Below, in pieces: positions 6,493 through 13,541 of a stretch of DNA of 13,689 nucleotides (within the stretch, counting starts at the first letter, position 1; every line of letters begins with the position of its first letter). The position numbers and the translations under genes are program-made. This DNA comes from DATEEG01 sp035525055. Lineage in GTDB: Bacteria; Actinomycetota; Acidimicrobiia; Spongiisociales; ZC4RG35. A model generated the notes under the pieces. The model had not been told where the DNA came from. It did no database searches and was given only the letters and a program-made list of their open reading frames with translations. The DNA lies in the NCBI GenBank assembly GCA_035525055.1, contig DATLEZ010000139.1, positions 1 to 13,689 on the forward strand, read 5' to 3'.

Positions 6493-7240
6493 GCTCGGAT
6501 CCCGTTGGGACAGTGGCCATGGGCGGGACCACGCGCTCCGCTCCCTCAGGGCCCGCCATTGCCGGACGTCTGAAGGCGGAGACCAGCATGACCGCGCCTA
6601 CCGCAGCGCAGAAGAGCCCGCCGATGAGCAGGACCACGATGGCAAATGCAAGCCATGGCGTCCTGGCCCCCGCAGAAACATCGACCGCGACATCCGGAGT
6701 TGCGTCTGCGTTCATGATCAACACGGTCCACTGTCCTGGCTCGATGTCCCAAACCAGGGTCTGGGATCCGGGGCCTTCGCTGGAAGCGACCCAGAGCTCT
6801 TGATCCGAGGGCAGATCCGGCATAGCCGAGCCTTCGTGGCGCTGATAAGTCACATCGCCGGCCGCCCTCATCGACCACCAACCGTCGGAGATCCGGGTGA
6901 TCTCGTCGTGGGCCACGTCATCCAGGTACTCGGCCACGTTGTCCGCAGGGCCAATTCCGACGAACACGGGGAGATCACCTCGGGGCGAAGCCGTCACCTG
7001 GATGGTCGCCAGCCAGCTCGCCGGTAACCAGTCGTTCCGAATTGCACCCAGATCCAGCTGGGTCGATGTCAATGCGTAGGAATCAGTCGACACATCGCCA
7101 GTCGAAGTGGTGATGAAGCCCTCCGCGGTGCGGTGGGTCCCGGTGGTCCAGATCACCACACTTCCGGGTACCAGCAGGCCTATCGCAGCGAGTGCGAACA
7201 GAGAACCAAATACGCCGAGAACGGTCTTTCGTGAGCTCAT
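6479..7240 (-). CDS. Actinobacterial two-helix membrane protein with extracytoplasmic domain
   Basis: A 253-residue protein with an N-terminal helix (about residues 7-32), an outside domain of about 160 residues, a second helix (about 195-222), and a Pro/Gly-rich cytoplasmic tail. The outside domain carries patterns I recognise from a conserved actinobacterial family of unknown function: PVFVGIGPADNVAEYL, VAHDEIT, QELWVASSEGPGSQ and WTVLIMNADATPDVAVDV. These suggest a beta-rich domain tethered to the membrane. Being between the CPBP protease and the ABC ATPase and overlapping the latter by 14 nt, it is probably an accessory subunit or sensor of the exporter; this is inference. The start is secure: GGAGG at 7246-7250 lies 5 nt before the ATG. 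That ATG overlaps the stop of the 47-residue ORF as ATGA. No enzymatic motif is visible. Confidence 0.85.
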   Translation of the reverse strand: MSSRKTVLGVFGSLFALAAIGLLVPGSVVIWTTGTHRTAEGFITTSTGDVSTDSYALTSTQLDLGAIRNDWLPASWLATIQVTASPRGDLPVFVGIGPADNVAEYLDDVAHDEITRISDGWWSMRAAGDVTYQRHEGSAMPDLPSDQELWVASSEGPGSQTLVWDIEPGQWTVLIMNADATPDVAVDVSAGARTPWLAFAIVVLLIGGLFCAAVGAVMLVSAFRRPAMAGPEGAERVVPPMATVPTGSEHDSD

Positions 7241-7380
7241 CGAATCCTCCAGAGGTCACATTGCGTACGGGGGGACAGTCCGGGCCAGAGCGCCACAGCT
7301 AGGGCACCGAACCCCACCGCGGCCGGCGTTGGAGGCGCCGTTGGCATCGGGCTCTCTGTTTGGGTGGAGGGGGTTCTCAT
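7237..7380 (-). CDS. Small ORF (47 aa) coupled at both ends in the operon
   Basis: A 47-residue frame, MRTPSTQTESPMPTAPPTPA at the start, a short hydrophobic stretch AAVGFGALAVALWPG (about residues 20-34), and a CDLWRIR tail. Its ATG overlaps the CPBP stop as ATGA, and its own stop overlaps the next gene's start as ATGA; both ends being coupled is unlikely by chance and fills the whole gap exactly. The Pro/Thr/Ser-rich head and the short hydrophobic segment would suit a small membrane-associated or peptide-like product. Only a weak GGGG lies before the start. No homology is recognised. It may be a real small protein, perhaps even a substrate or subunit of the system, or simply a translated spacer that carries ribosomes to the next gene. 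Confidence 0.48.
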   Translation of the reverse strand: MRTPSTQTESPMPTAPPTPAAVGFGALAVALWPGLSPRTQCDLWRIR

Positions 7381-8207
7381 ACTGACCCCAGTGCCGGCTC
7401 GACCGTCGACATCTCGCCCTGTGGCCTTGTTGTGAAACTCCGACCCGCGACAAGGACCACGACAATCGCAATAGCGGTCCACATGATGGCTCGGACCCAA
7501 CCCTGCAACACGATGTCGTCACCGGAGAACAGGGACGTCACGTACTCGCCTGACACCACGTTGTTGGTGGCGTGCATCACCATCGCCAGAAGCACGCTTC
7601 CTCCGCTTCGGATCACCAGGAATGAGAAGACGATGCTGGCCGCGAATATCCAGACCACGTCGCTAGCCGGGATCTCACCGGTGAAGAACAATGGCGCGTG
7701 CCAGAAAACGTGGATGACCGCGATGACCATGGAGGCCATGAGAATCGACTGGGTTCGGGTTAGGCGGGTAAGGGCGAATCCACGGAATCCTGGCTCTTCC
7801 CACGGTCCCCACAACGGGATCAACAGATAGAGAACGAAGTTGATCGGGATCTCGACCCAGGTAGCGACCTGATCGGATGCTGGAGTGTCGGCACCGAGGG
7901 CAACTGCGATGACCGCCGACGAGACTGCGGTGACAATCGGCAGAAGGATGGCCAGGGCATACCAGCGCCAGTTGACCCTCCACTGGATCATCTGCCGCCA
8001 CAGCGACCGAACCCCTGGCCACCCCTGTGTAAGCGACAGCACGACAACGGCCGCGATGAAAGGCCCCGTCCCGATGGGACTTCCCAGGATCGGAATTGTC
8101 ATCCAGGAGAACAGGTAGCTGAGCACAACGAACGTGACCATGGGATGGTCGTTCACGAATCGTCGTATCGGGTTCCCGGACCTCGCCACAAGCGCTGTAT
8201 CAGTCAT
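7377..8207 (-). CDS. CPBP-family intramembrane protease (type II CAAX prenyl endopeptidase-like)
   Basis: A 276-residue polytopic membrane protein of the CPBP (Abi) family, glutamic intramembrane proteases. Three conserved motifs are present in the right order: PWEEPGFRG (EExxxR, E137/E138 and R142), the helix VIHVFWHAPLFF (His166 and His170, the FxxxH motif region), and MHATNN (His212, Asn216). The N-terminus is MTDTALVARSGNPIRRFVND, then several helices. In bacteria such proteins cleave membrane peptides, and many sit beside bacteriocin or peptide-export genes for maturation or self-immunity. The start at 8207 is supported by AAGGA 7 nt upstream; the frame is open further up but as part of the regulator-remnant region. 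It heads the six-frame operon and overlaps the next ORF by 4 nt. A 40-bp element shared with the lipoprotein gene lies about 75-115 bp before the start. Confidence 0.9.
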   Translation of the reverse strand: MTDTALVARSGNPIRRFVNDHPMVTFVVLSYLFSWMTIPILGSPIGTGPFIAAVVVLSLTQGWPGVRSLWRQMIQWRVNWRWYALAILLPIVTAVSSAVIAVALGADTPASDQVATWVEIPINFVLYLLIPLWGPWEEPGFRGFALTRLTRTQSILMASMVIAVIHVFWHAPLFFTGEIPASDVVWIFAASIVFSFLVIRSGGSVLLAMVMHATNNVVSGEYVTSLFSGDDIVLQGWVRAIMWTAIAIVVVLVAGRSFTTRPQGEMSTVEPALGSV

Positions 8208-8281
8208 CTGCTCATCCTTCTCTCGATAGAGCAACCGAAACTCGTTGCCTGAGATCATCTCGGAGGTCGAGCAACGGGGCC

Positions 8282-8321
8282 ACCCGGCTTGCCGGTGTCT
8301 GGGAGGGCGGTTTTCTGGCGT
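8282..8321 (-). promoter_or_regulatory. 40-bp duplicated upstream element, copy A (before CPBP operon)
   Basis: Matches 9413-9452 at 32 of 40 positions with no gaps, including an identical 14-mer (CGGTTTTCTGGCGT on the plus strand, 8308-8321) and two identical 7-mers. It contains CCGGC-AA-GCCGG-type dyad symmetry near 8285-8296. It lies between the regulator fragment and the CPBP start, like copy B before the lipoprotein start, so it may carry the promoter or operator of each gene. The plus-strand ORF shadows here are not genes. Confidence 0.45.
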
Positions 8322-8359
8322 GTTCGGAACCGTGTACGCCGAACCCAAGGGGGAGCCGG

Positions 8360-8632
8360 TCAGCCCCGCAGGTACATCAGGACCGCCAGCACACGCTTCG
8401 AATCGCTGCTGGACGCGGGGAGATCGAGCTCGCTGCAAATACTCGATACGTATTTCTCGACTGCGCGAAGCGTGATCGCGAACCGATCAGCGATGCCTTG
8501 GTTCGACCGTCCTTCCGCCATCAGGGCGAGCATTTCCTGTTCCCGTGGCGTGAGACGATCCAGAGGATCTCGCTTCCTCTGCTTCGAGATTAGAGCCGAG
8601 ACGATGGCGCTTCCGGAACTCGGCCGGCCCAA
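8360..8632 (-). pseudogene. NarL/LuxR-type response regulator, C-terminal HTH fragment
   Basis: About 90 codons with an intact LuxR/GerE helix-turn-helix: RDPLDRLTPREQEMLALMAE, then GRSNQGIADRF, then AVEKYVSSICSELDLP, ending SDSKRVLAVLMYLRG. This is the C-terminal third of a NarL-type two-component response regulator (usual length about 200-220). The receiver domain is missing: the frame is closed by TAA at 8660-8662 and nothing upstream resembles a phosphorylation domain. The only start is a TTG at 8632 with no ribosome site. No histidine kinase gene is nearby. Most likely a truncated remnant; a short DNA-binding protein still made from it is possible. The sequence just after its stop contains the 40-bp element shared with the region before the lipoprotein gene. 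Confidence 0.68.
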
Positions 8633-8710
8633 CCGAGAAGAAGCGTGATCGCAGTCGTCTTACCAAGGCTGAACAGCCCTGTGCTGACGATTAGCCGGCG
8701 TGAGCTGTCG

Positions 8711-9349
8711 TCATCCGCTGACGCTCCCCCCACCACTGACGTCCAGGTTGCGGGTGGCCGGATCTCCATTGACGGTCAGGCTGGCTCCTCCGGAGACTTC
8801 GCCCTCGATCGAGGACTCTGTGGTCACGTCGAGGTCGGCTCCAGCGGAGACGTCGACCGCCACGTCCTGAACGACGAGGTCACTCAGGTCGACCAGCGAC
8901 CCCCCGTCTGCTCGAACGGCCAGCTGTTCGACCGCACCGACACCCTGGACACTGGCTCCACCGGATACAGCCAGGGCTGCGAGAGAAGGCACCTCGACTT
9001 CCACCATGCGGCCCGAACCGGTCACGGTGAAGCTGCCGTCCGCCTCGATGATCAGCGTTCCGTCGACGACTTCCGTGCGAATCATGTCTTGGAGGTTGTC
9101 GTCGAAATGGGTGGTCACCTGTGTCGGGGACCCGGCTTCGATGAACAGCTCGACTGCGATGCCACTGGAGACGTCTATGCGGTCGAACTCACCAACTTCT
9201 CTCGTCTCGGTGACGAGGTTCCCTGAGCCGGTAGTACAGGCTGCCACGATCGCGGTCAGCAGCAGCAGACCCAAGAGTTGAGAGACACGGTGTCTCACCG
9301 CATGCGCCAGCTGGGTTGTCGTTTCGTCAGTGCCTTCTTTGTTGTCCAT
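8711..9349 (-). CDS. Lipoprotein with head-GIN (DUF2807) domain
   Basis: A 212-residue exported lipoprotein. The positively charged start (AHAVRHRVSQ) leads into the hydrophobic LLGLLLLTAIVAAC; the lipobox VAAC puts the lipidated Cys at residue 38. The mature part opens with TRxVGEFDRIDVSSGIAVEL and has the repeated short beta turns of the DUF2807/GIN domain (VSGGASVQGVG, VRADGGSLVDLS, VSAGADLDV, VSGGASLTVNGD, VSGGGSVSG), a right-handed parallel beta-helix-like fold found in cell-surface proteins, formerly called an adhesin head. The role is unknown; it should lie on the outer face of the membrane. The start at 9349 has GGAG 5 nt before it; the longer upstream frame has no support. It lies between two regulator fragments, and a near-copy of the 40-bp element precedes it by about 65-103 bp. 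Confidence 0.88.
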   Translation of the reverse strand: MDNKEGTDETTTQLAHAVRHRVSQLLGLLLLTAIVAACTTGSGNLVTETREVGEFDRIDVSSGIAVELFIEAGSPTQVTTHFDDNLQDMIRTEVVDGTLIIEADGSFTVTGSGRMVEVEVPSLAALAVSGGASVQGVGAVEQLAVRADGGSLVDLSDLVVQDVAVDVSAGADLDVTTESSIEGEVSGGASLTVNGDPATRNLDVSGGGSVSG

Positions 9350-9412
9350 AGCTGCTCCATCGTCAGAGGACTCGCGATACTGCGATCCTGCCCGAAGGAG
9401 GCCATGACCACG

Positions 9413-9452
9413 ACCCGGCGTACCGGTGTGAAGGGGACCGGTTTTCTGGCGT
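9413..9452 (-). promoter_or_regulatory. 40-bp duplicated upstream element, copy B (before lipoprotein gene)
   Basis: Second copy of the element at 8282-8321 (32/40 identical), with the identical 14-mer at 9439-9452. It lies just past the stop of regulator fragment 2 and upstream of the lipoprotein start. The parallel placement of both copies, regulator 3' end then element then next gene, argues for a duplicated block rather than chance. Confidence 0.45.
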
Positions 9453-9453
9453 C

Positions 9454-9530
9454 TCACGGTGCCCTTGCCGGAGCGTCAGCCAGTCGGTACACCAGGACCT
9501 CCAGTACTCGCTTGGAGTCGCTGCCGGTTC
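9454..9530 (-). pseudogene. Second response-regulator 3' fragment
   Basis: The minus-strand frame ending at 9454 reads GSDSKRVLEVLVYRLADAPA, matching SDSKRVLAVLMYLRG at the end of the other fragment. At DNA level 9486-9527 matches 8371-8412 at 35 of 42 positions. The helix-turn-helix itself is absent; only the final helix is left, between the UbiB-family gene and the lipoprotein gene. It is too short to be a working gene and is best read as a deletion remnant of a paralogous regulator. Confidence 0.55.
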
Positions 9531-9552
9531 TTCTTTTGTATCCGAGCGGCAA

Positions 9553-9567
9553 CCGTCGAATCGACGG
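9553..9567 (-). terminator. Short inverted repeat after the UbiB-family gene
   Basis: CCGTCGA-A-TCGACGG is a perfect 7-bp dyad with one central base, 8 nt downstream of the stop of the AarF/UbiB-family gene. As an RNA hairpin it would have about a 5-bp stem and 5-nt loop. No U-run follows, so termination is only a possibility. Confidence 0.3.
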
Positions 9568-9575
9568 GGGGTTCG

Positions 9576-11546
9576 TCAGCTGGGCTCGAAGTCTCGCTCT
9601 GAGCGGAGGACCCCCAAGAGGATCCGGAGGAGGAGCAAAGTGGCGAACGTGGCCGTCGCCCATCCCAGGAGCTCGAAGATGCGAACCTGGATCCCGGCGA
9701 CCACGGGTCCGCCTTCGGAGGTCAGGAGGGCAACCGAGATTCCGCCGAGGCCAATGGTGAGAAGTGTCAGCACCACCCGGTTCAGCAAACGTTCCAGCAC
9801 TCTGACCTCTTCGGGAAAGGCAAAGAGCCGAACTCGCGCAGTGAGGCGGCCGTGTTCGGCGAGGCGGGCAATGTGATCGACATGCCGCGGGGCCCGGCGA
9901 AGCAGAGGGCCGAGCTCCGCCCACTCCTGTATGACATATTCGCTCATGGAGGTCGGCATCATCCGCTCTTTCATCTCATCCCCACCGATCTCAGCCGTCA
10001 CCTCGAGGATCGGGTAGCCAGGCGAGAGCGTCTCGAGCGTGCCTGCAAGGGTGGCGAGGGCACGGAACATGGTCGTGGTCGAGGGGGGAAGACGCATGCC
10101 CAACCTTGTGGTGAGTCGGAGCAAGTCGGTGAGCGCCTCCGGCCCGGGGAGTCCCGAACCCGCTAGTGAGGCGAGGAACTGGGCGAGTTCCCGCTCCACC
10201 TGGTTGGGATCGTGCTCGGCCTCGATGGCACCAACCGTCATCAGCGCGTCATAGAGGAGCGCCGGTTGCTCCAGTCTCATCGAGAGGAGGGTCTCGAAGA
10301 CGGAGGCTCTCTCGTACGTGTCGAGCCGACCGGTGATCCCGAAGTCGACGAGACCCAGCGAGCCGTCGTCCAGCAGGAGGACATTCCCCGGATGGGGGTC
10401 TCCATGGAATCTCCGCCCCCGCAGCATCGCGGCGACCTGCGACCGGCAAAGCGCGTCGGCGAGGCGTCGCCTCTCCTCCAGCGTTCGTCCGGCGGAGCCC
10501 GGTTTGGAGAGCGGAATTCCGTAGAGACGCTCCATGACAAGCATGCGATCGGTGGTGAGCGACACGACAATGGCCGGGATTCGAATGAGCGGGTCATTGA
10601 CGCAGGCCTTGGCCATGTCAATCGCGTGCTGGGCCTCCACTGCGAAGCGGAGCTCGGCCCGAAGCGCATTGGAGAATTCCGATGCCAGCTCGCGAACGTT
10701 GTAGGCCTTGCCCCAGGTGGTGCGTCGCTCGGCCACACCGGACAGCCACCTCACGATGGCGAGGTCGGTCTCCACCTGCTCTTCCAAACCCGGTCGGCGC
10801 ACCTTGACCACGACATCACGCCCGTCGAGGAGCCGAGCGGCATGGGCCTGGCCGATGGATGCCGAGCCCAGCGGCTGCCAGGTGATGTCGGCGAACACTT
10901 CGTCCACAGGCCTCCCGGTCTCTTCAAGGACAAGTGCCTTCACTTGCTCCTCAGCGATGGGTGGGACATCGGCGTGGAGAAGACCCAACTCCGCCAGTGC
11001 TTCGGGAGGAAGCAGATCAGGCCTCGTTACGAGAAGCTGTCCCAGCTTGACGAACATGCCCCCGGCCTCTTCGAGCGACAGCCGGGTGCGGCGGGCAATC
11101 TCGGCCGGTGTGCGTGCAGAGACCTCTCCACGTCTCAGGCCGAGCAGGGGCGCGATGCCGTGATGCGCTGCGATTCGGGTGACCTGAAGACCTCTGAGCC
11201 ACATCCGGAACCACCGTCTCAGGGTGCGGAACGGTCGGAACCTTCGGCGCATCTGAGTGTGTGGCCTGGAGGCAAACATCAACTCGAGGAAGACCATCAC
11301 CGCCATCGTCGCCGGGACCGCCAGCGCGAGCATCAACAAGTAGAACTGGGTCCTGATCGTCTCGAAGGCGTCGAAGTTGTTGAGATCGCGCACGAGGATC
11401 GCCGCGGCGCCTATGGCGCCAAGTAGCAACCCAATGAGCGTGGCGAAGATCGTTCTGCGCCAGGTCAGCGTCCGAGCTCCCAAGAGAGAGCGTGCCAGCC
11501 AGGCAAACACCAACAAGATCGCCAGGTTGCGGAAGAACTCGTCCAT
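9576..11546 (-). CDS. AarF/UbiB (ABC1) family atypical kinase with membrane segments at both ends
   Basis: A 656-residue protein of the AarF/UbiB/ABC1 family of atypical kinases/ATPases, linked elsewhere to quinone and lipid metabolism. Family features in order: KLGQ (residues 167-170) in the KxGQ segment, the Ala-type nucleotide loop as GSASIGQAHAA (227-237), catalytic Lys248 in VVVKVRRPG, ETD (259-261, ExD motif), HGDPHPGN (381-388) and DFG (401-403). The family often has Ala-Ala-Ala in the loop; here it is GSAS. Before the kinase are three likely helices (about 4-24, 33-52, 66-92), and after it two more near the C-terminus (ending LLLLRILLGVL), so both ends anchor it in the membrane. The ATG at 11546 is the first in frame; no clear Shine-Dalgarno precedes it. 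The gene stands alone on the minus strand behind the serine hydrolase. The substrate is unknown. Confidence 0.9.
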   Translation of the reverse strand: MDEFFRNLAILLVFAWLARSLLGARTLTWRRTIFATLIGLLLGAIGAAAILVRDLNNFDAFETIRTQFYLLMLALAVPATMAVMVFLELMFASRPHTQMRRRFRPFRTLRRWFRMWLRGLQVTRIAAHHGIAPLLGLRRGEVSARTPAEIARRTRLSLEEAGGMFVKLGQLLVTRPDLLPPEALAELGLLHADVPPIAEEQVKALVLEETGRPVDEVFADITWQPLGSASIGQAHAARLLDGRDVVVKVRRPGLEEQVETDLAIVRWLSGVAERRTTWGKAYNVRELASEFSNALRAELRFAVEAQHAIDMAKACVNDPLIRIPAIVVSLTTDRMLVMERLYGIPLSKPGSAGRTLEERRRLADALCRSQVAAMLRGRRFHGDPHPGNVLLLDDGSLGLVDFGITGRLDTYERASVFETLLSMRLEQPALLYDALMTVGAIEAEHDPNQVERELAQFLASLAGSGLPGPEALTDLLRLTTRLGMRLPPSTTTMFRALATLAGTLETLSPGYPILEVTAEIGGDEMKERMMPTSMSEYVIQEWAELGPLLRRAPRHVDHIARLAEHGRLTARVRLFAFPEEVRVLERLLNRVVLTLLTIGLGGISVALLTSEGGPVVAGIQVRIFELLGWATATFATLLLLRILLGVLRSERDFEPS

Positions 11547-11702
11547 TCGACTTGAACGCTACGTCGCCGGTCTGGTCGGCCGCGGTCGGATCGGCGCGTT
11601 TGGTGGGCTCGGGTTGCTTACGGTTGTCACGTCGTCGCGATGTTGTCGGCGGTCAATCCCGAGCTGCGAGTCGAGGCCCTTGGAGCTCTTCGAGCCACTT
11701 CG

Positions 11703-11721
11703 CTAAGAGTCTCTCCCTTAG
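11703..11721 (-). terminator. Hairpin at the stop of the serine hydrolase gene
   Basis: CTAAG and CTTAG arms, extending to a 7-bp stem with one G-T pair and a 5-nt loop, overlap the TAA stop of the hydrolase gene on the minus strand. No U-run follows. The rest of the 171-bp gap to the UbiB-family gene shows no gene and no clear promoter. Confidence 0.3.
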
Positions 11722-13256
11722 ACATGCTCGACACTTCGCTCTGACCCGGAAACGGGGGTCAGCAACTGTCGTGTTGTTCGGCGCTCCAAGAACGTGGCCA
11801 TCGCCGCTGCGATCAGTGGTAGTGGAATCGCCACGGCCAGAATGGTCACATCTGGGGCCAGTGCCCAGAGGAGGCGAAACGCAACTACGTCTATACCACC
11901 AGACATCGACGCGGCGAGCAGCACCACTGATGTTCCGATCAGTACTCCAGCCACCACCTGAACGATCGCAGGCCAACGCCGTGGGGCCCGTCTCGGGACC
12001 TCCCGCCAGCGACGGCGCCTAAGCACCAACGAGACGACCGAGCCCAAGACCACAAGCCCAAGAACAGAATCGGCGACGATCCATGCAATGGTGTACGAGC
12101 GGCTGACTCCGGGTGTCTCACCGGCGAGAGCCTCCAAGCCAGCGTTCTCCGGGCCAGTGACCATCGACAAACCGCCATTGCGGGCCATCAGGACCACGAC
12201 TGCTCCGCCGATGTCGGGAAGCAAGGCGACATTGGCGTGGAAACCGAACGTGTTCCCATCATGACTGATCAGCGGCTGACCATCGATGCTTCCCGTCCGC
12301 CAGCCCATCGCATAGTGATCGAGGTGCTGACCACCCTCGGCCGCAATTGCTGGTGTGTGCATCATGGCCATGTTCCCGGCGGAGAGCAGTCGCCTACCGT
12401 TGGAGCTCCCATCACCCATCTGGAAACGGGCGTACTCGGCCATATCCGCTGCCGTCGAGATCAGATAGCCATCGGGAACCGAGCCCGGAAACGCGGTTTG
12501 GCTCAAGTCAACTGGGAGCCCGAACACAGTGATGGTGCCTGTGGCTAGTCCGTTGGCCTGAGCAAGTGCGTATTCGGAGAAGCTGTTGTCCATGCCGAGA
12601 GGCCCGAATATCTCCTGCTCGACGAATTCGCCGTAGCCAACACCCGACACCTTCTGGACGATCAAACCCAAAACCGCGTAGTTGAGATTGCTGTAGTTGA
12701 ACTCGGATCCGGGCTCGCTCACCAAGTCGTAGGTCTCTATCAGACGGACCCGATCCTCGAGGGAGGTCTCGGGCGTGAACGCGTTTCGGCTGCCGTCGAG
12801 TGTCGAGAGCCCAGAGGTCTGGTTGAGCAGATGACGAACGGTGATCGAAGCGGTCGGGTCTGCCGTCGTGAACCAGTCGATGTAGTCAGTGACTGGCGAA
12901 TCGAGCGCGATCAGCCCTCGCTCGACGAGTTGGAGGATGGCCAACGCAGTGAATGACTTGCTCACCGATCCAATGACAAAGGGAGTGTCAGGAGACGCTG
13001 CTCCATATCCGGCGACTGTCTGCCCAGCATCGCTGATTACGGCATAGGAGGCCTGGCCAACACCCATCTCGTCGAATTGGCGCTCGATCGCTGTCGCAGC
13101 GCGTTCGACCGGATTCGAATCCTCATCCGAGATCTCGGCAGCACCGAGCGGCGCACCGGCCCAAATCGTCAGGCAAAGTACGCAAAGCAGGGCCAATGAC
13201 AGTGAGGCGCGCGTTATCCGGCGGTCGGGATCCGTGCCCTGAACTCGATTCCTCAT
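11718..13256 (-). CDS. Secreted serine hydrolase of the class C beta-lactamase family, with C-terminal membrane domain
   Basis: A 512-residue protein of the beta-lactamase/penicillin-binding-protein-like serine hydrolase family (class C, Pfam PF00144 type). A basic start and hydrophobic segment (RASLSLALLCVLCLTIWAGA) form a signal peptide, with likely cleavage after GAA near residue 40. The catalytic domain has SVSK (S97 nucleophile, K100), the YSN motif (Y188-S189-N190) and HDG (332-334) in place of the KTG box, as in esterase/peptidase members; a broad role on D-Ala peptides or esters outside the membrane is likely, true beta-lactamase activity unproven. After about residue 390 come three membrane helices, so the catalytic domain is tethered on the outer face, and a cytoplasmic tail ends GSERSVEHV. 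The start is clear: GAGGAG lies about 6 nt before the ATG at 13256. It could share transcription with the UbiB-family gene, 171 bp downstream. Confidence 0.93.
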   Translation of the reverse strand: MRNRVQGTDPDRRITRASLSLALLCVLCLTIWAGAPLGAAEISDEDSNPVERAATAIERQFDEMGVGQASYAVISDAGQTVAGYGAASPDTPFVIGSVSKSFTALAILQLVERGLIALDSPVTDYIDWFTTADPTASITVRHLLNQTSGLSTLDGSRNAFTPETSLEDRVRLIETYDLVSEPGSEFNYSNLNYAVLGLIVQKVSGVGYGEFVEQEIFGPLGMDNSFSEYALAQANGLATGTITVFGLPVDLSQTAFPGSVPDGYLISTAADMAEYARFQMGDGSSNGRRLLSAGNMAMMHTPAIAAEGGQHLDHYAMGWRTGSIDGQPLISHDGNTFGFHANVALLPDIGGAVVVLMARNGGLSMVTGPENAGLEALAGETPGVSRSYTIAWIVADSVLGLVVLGSVVSLVLRRRRWREVPRRAPRRWPAIVQVVAGVLIGTSVVLLAASMSGGIDVVAFRLLWALAPDVTILAVAIPLPLIAAAMATFLERRTTRQLLTPVSGSERSVEHV

Positions 13257-13541
13257 CAGAACTCCTCACGATGGCACCGCCACACAGGGATCGCTCGATA
13301 CCGAACTCGTCGTCACCGGGACCTCGAGTGGGACTACAGCTCAGCTTTACCGGACGCACGCAGAGGCGATAACCGGCAGGCCAGTATCCAGCAGGGTCGG
13401 GTTTCTTGTGTAGAGGACAATCTCGCGACCTGACGATGTGCAGTCCTTCATATGATGAGGGCGTCCCGACAGCTGTGTTTTGACGCTCCCTGCAGGCGGT
13501 CGACGCCGCTTTCGACTCTCATGGCAGGAGAACCTCCTGCA
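13257..13541. other. Intergenic region upstream of the serine hydrolase gene
   Basis: This 285-bp gap should hold the promoter of the serine hydrolase gene. The hydrolase ribosome site is at 13262-13267. Apart from the hairpin at 13524-13540, I see no gene: the short minus-strand frame through 13123-13359 (R/S-rich) runs through the hydrolase start in another frame and does not look coding. No confident promoter boxes were found. Confidence 0.5.
13524..13540 (-). terminator. Perfect 7-bp hairpin just after the right-end gene
   Basis: GCAGGAG and CTCCTGC arms with a 3-nt loop, starting one base past the TAG of the partial gene on the minus strand. The stem is strong and perfectly placed for a 3'-end hairpin. 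There is no U-run after it, as is common in GC-rich actinobacteria, so it is a candidate non-canonical terminator. Confidence 0.5.

Noticed and set aside
7256..7522. Minus-strand frame with a CPSCG zinc-ribbon-like stretch
   Set aside because: Only one CxxC pair is present, it ends soon after, and the frame runs inside the CPBP 3' end; the 47-residue frame fits the coupled junctions better.
8645..9226. 193-codon plus-strand frame opposite the lipoprotein gene
   Set aside because: Shadow of the DUF2807 gene; its translation has no recognisable fold and the lipobox/GIN protein is clear on the minus strand.
10212..11426. 404-codon open frame on the plus strand opposite the UbiB-family gene
   Set aside because: Long antisense frames are common in GC-rich genes; the translation shows no domain and the minus strand has full AarF/UbiB motifs.
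13091..13102. GGATTCGAATCC resembling a tRNA T-loop
   Set aside because: It lies in the serine hydrolase coding sequence and no acceptor, D or anticodon arms can be built around it.
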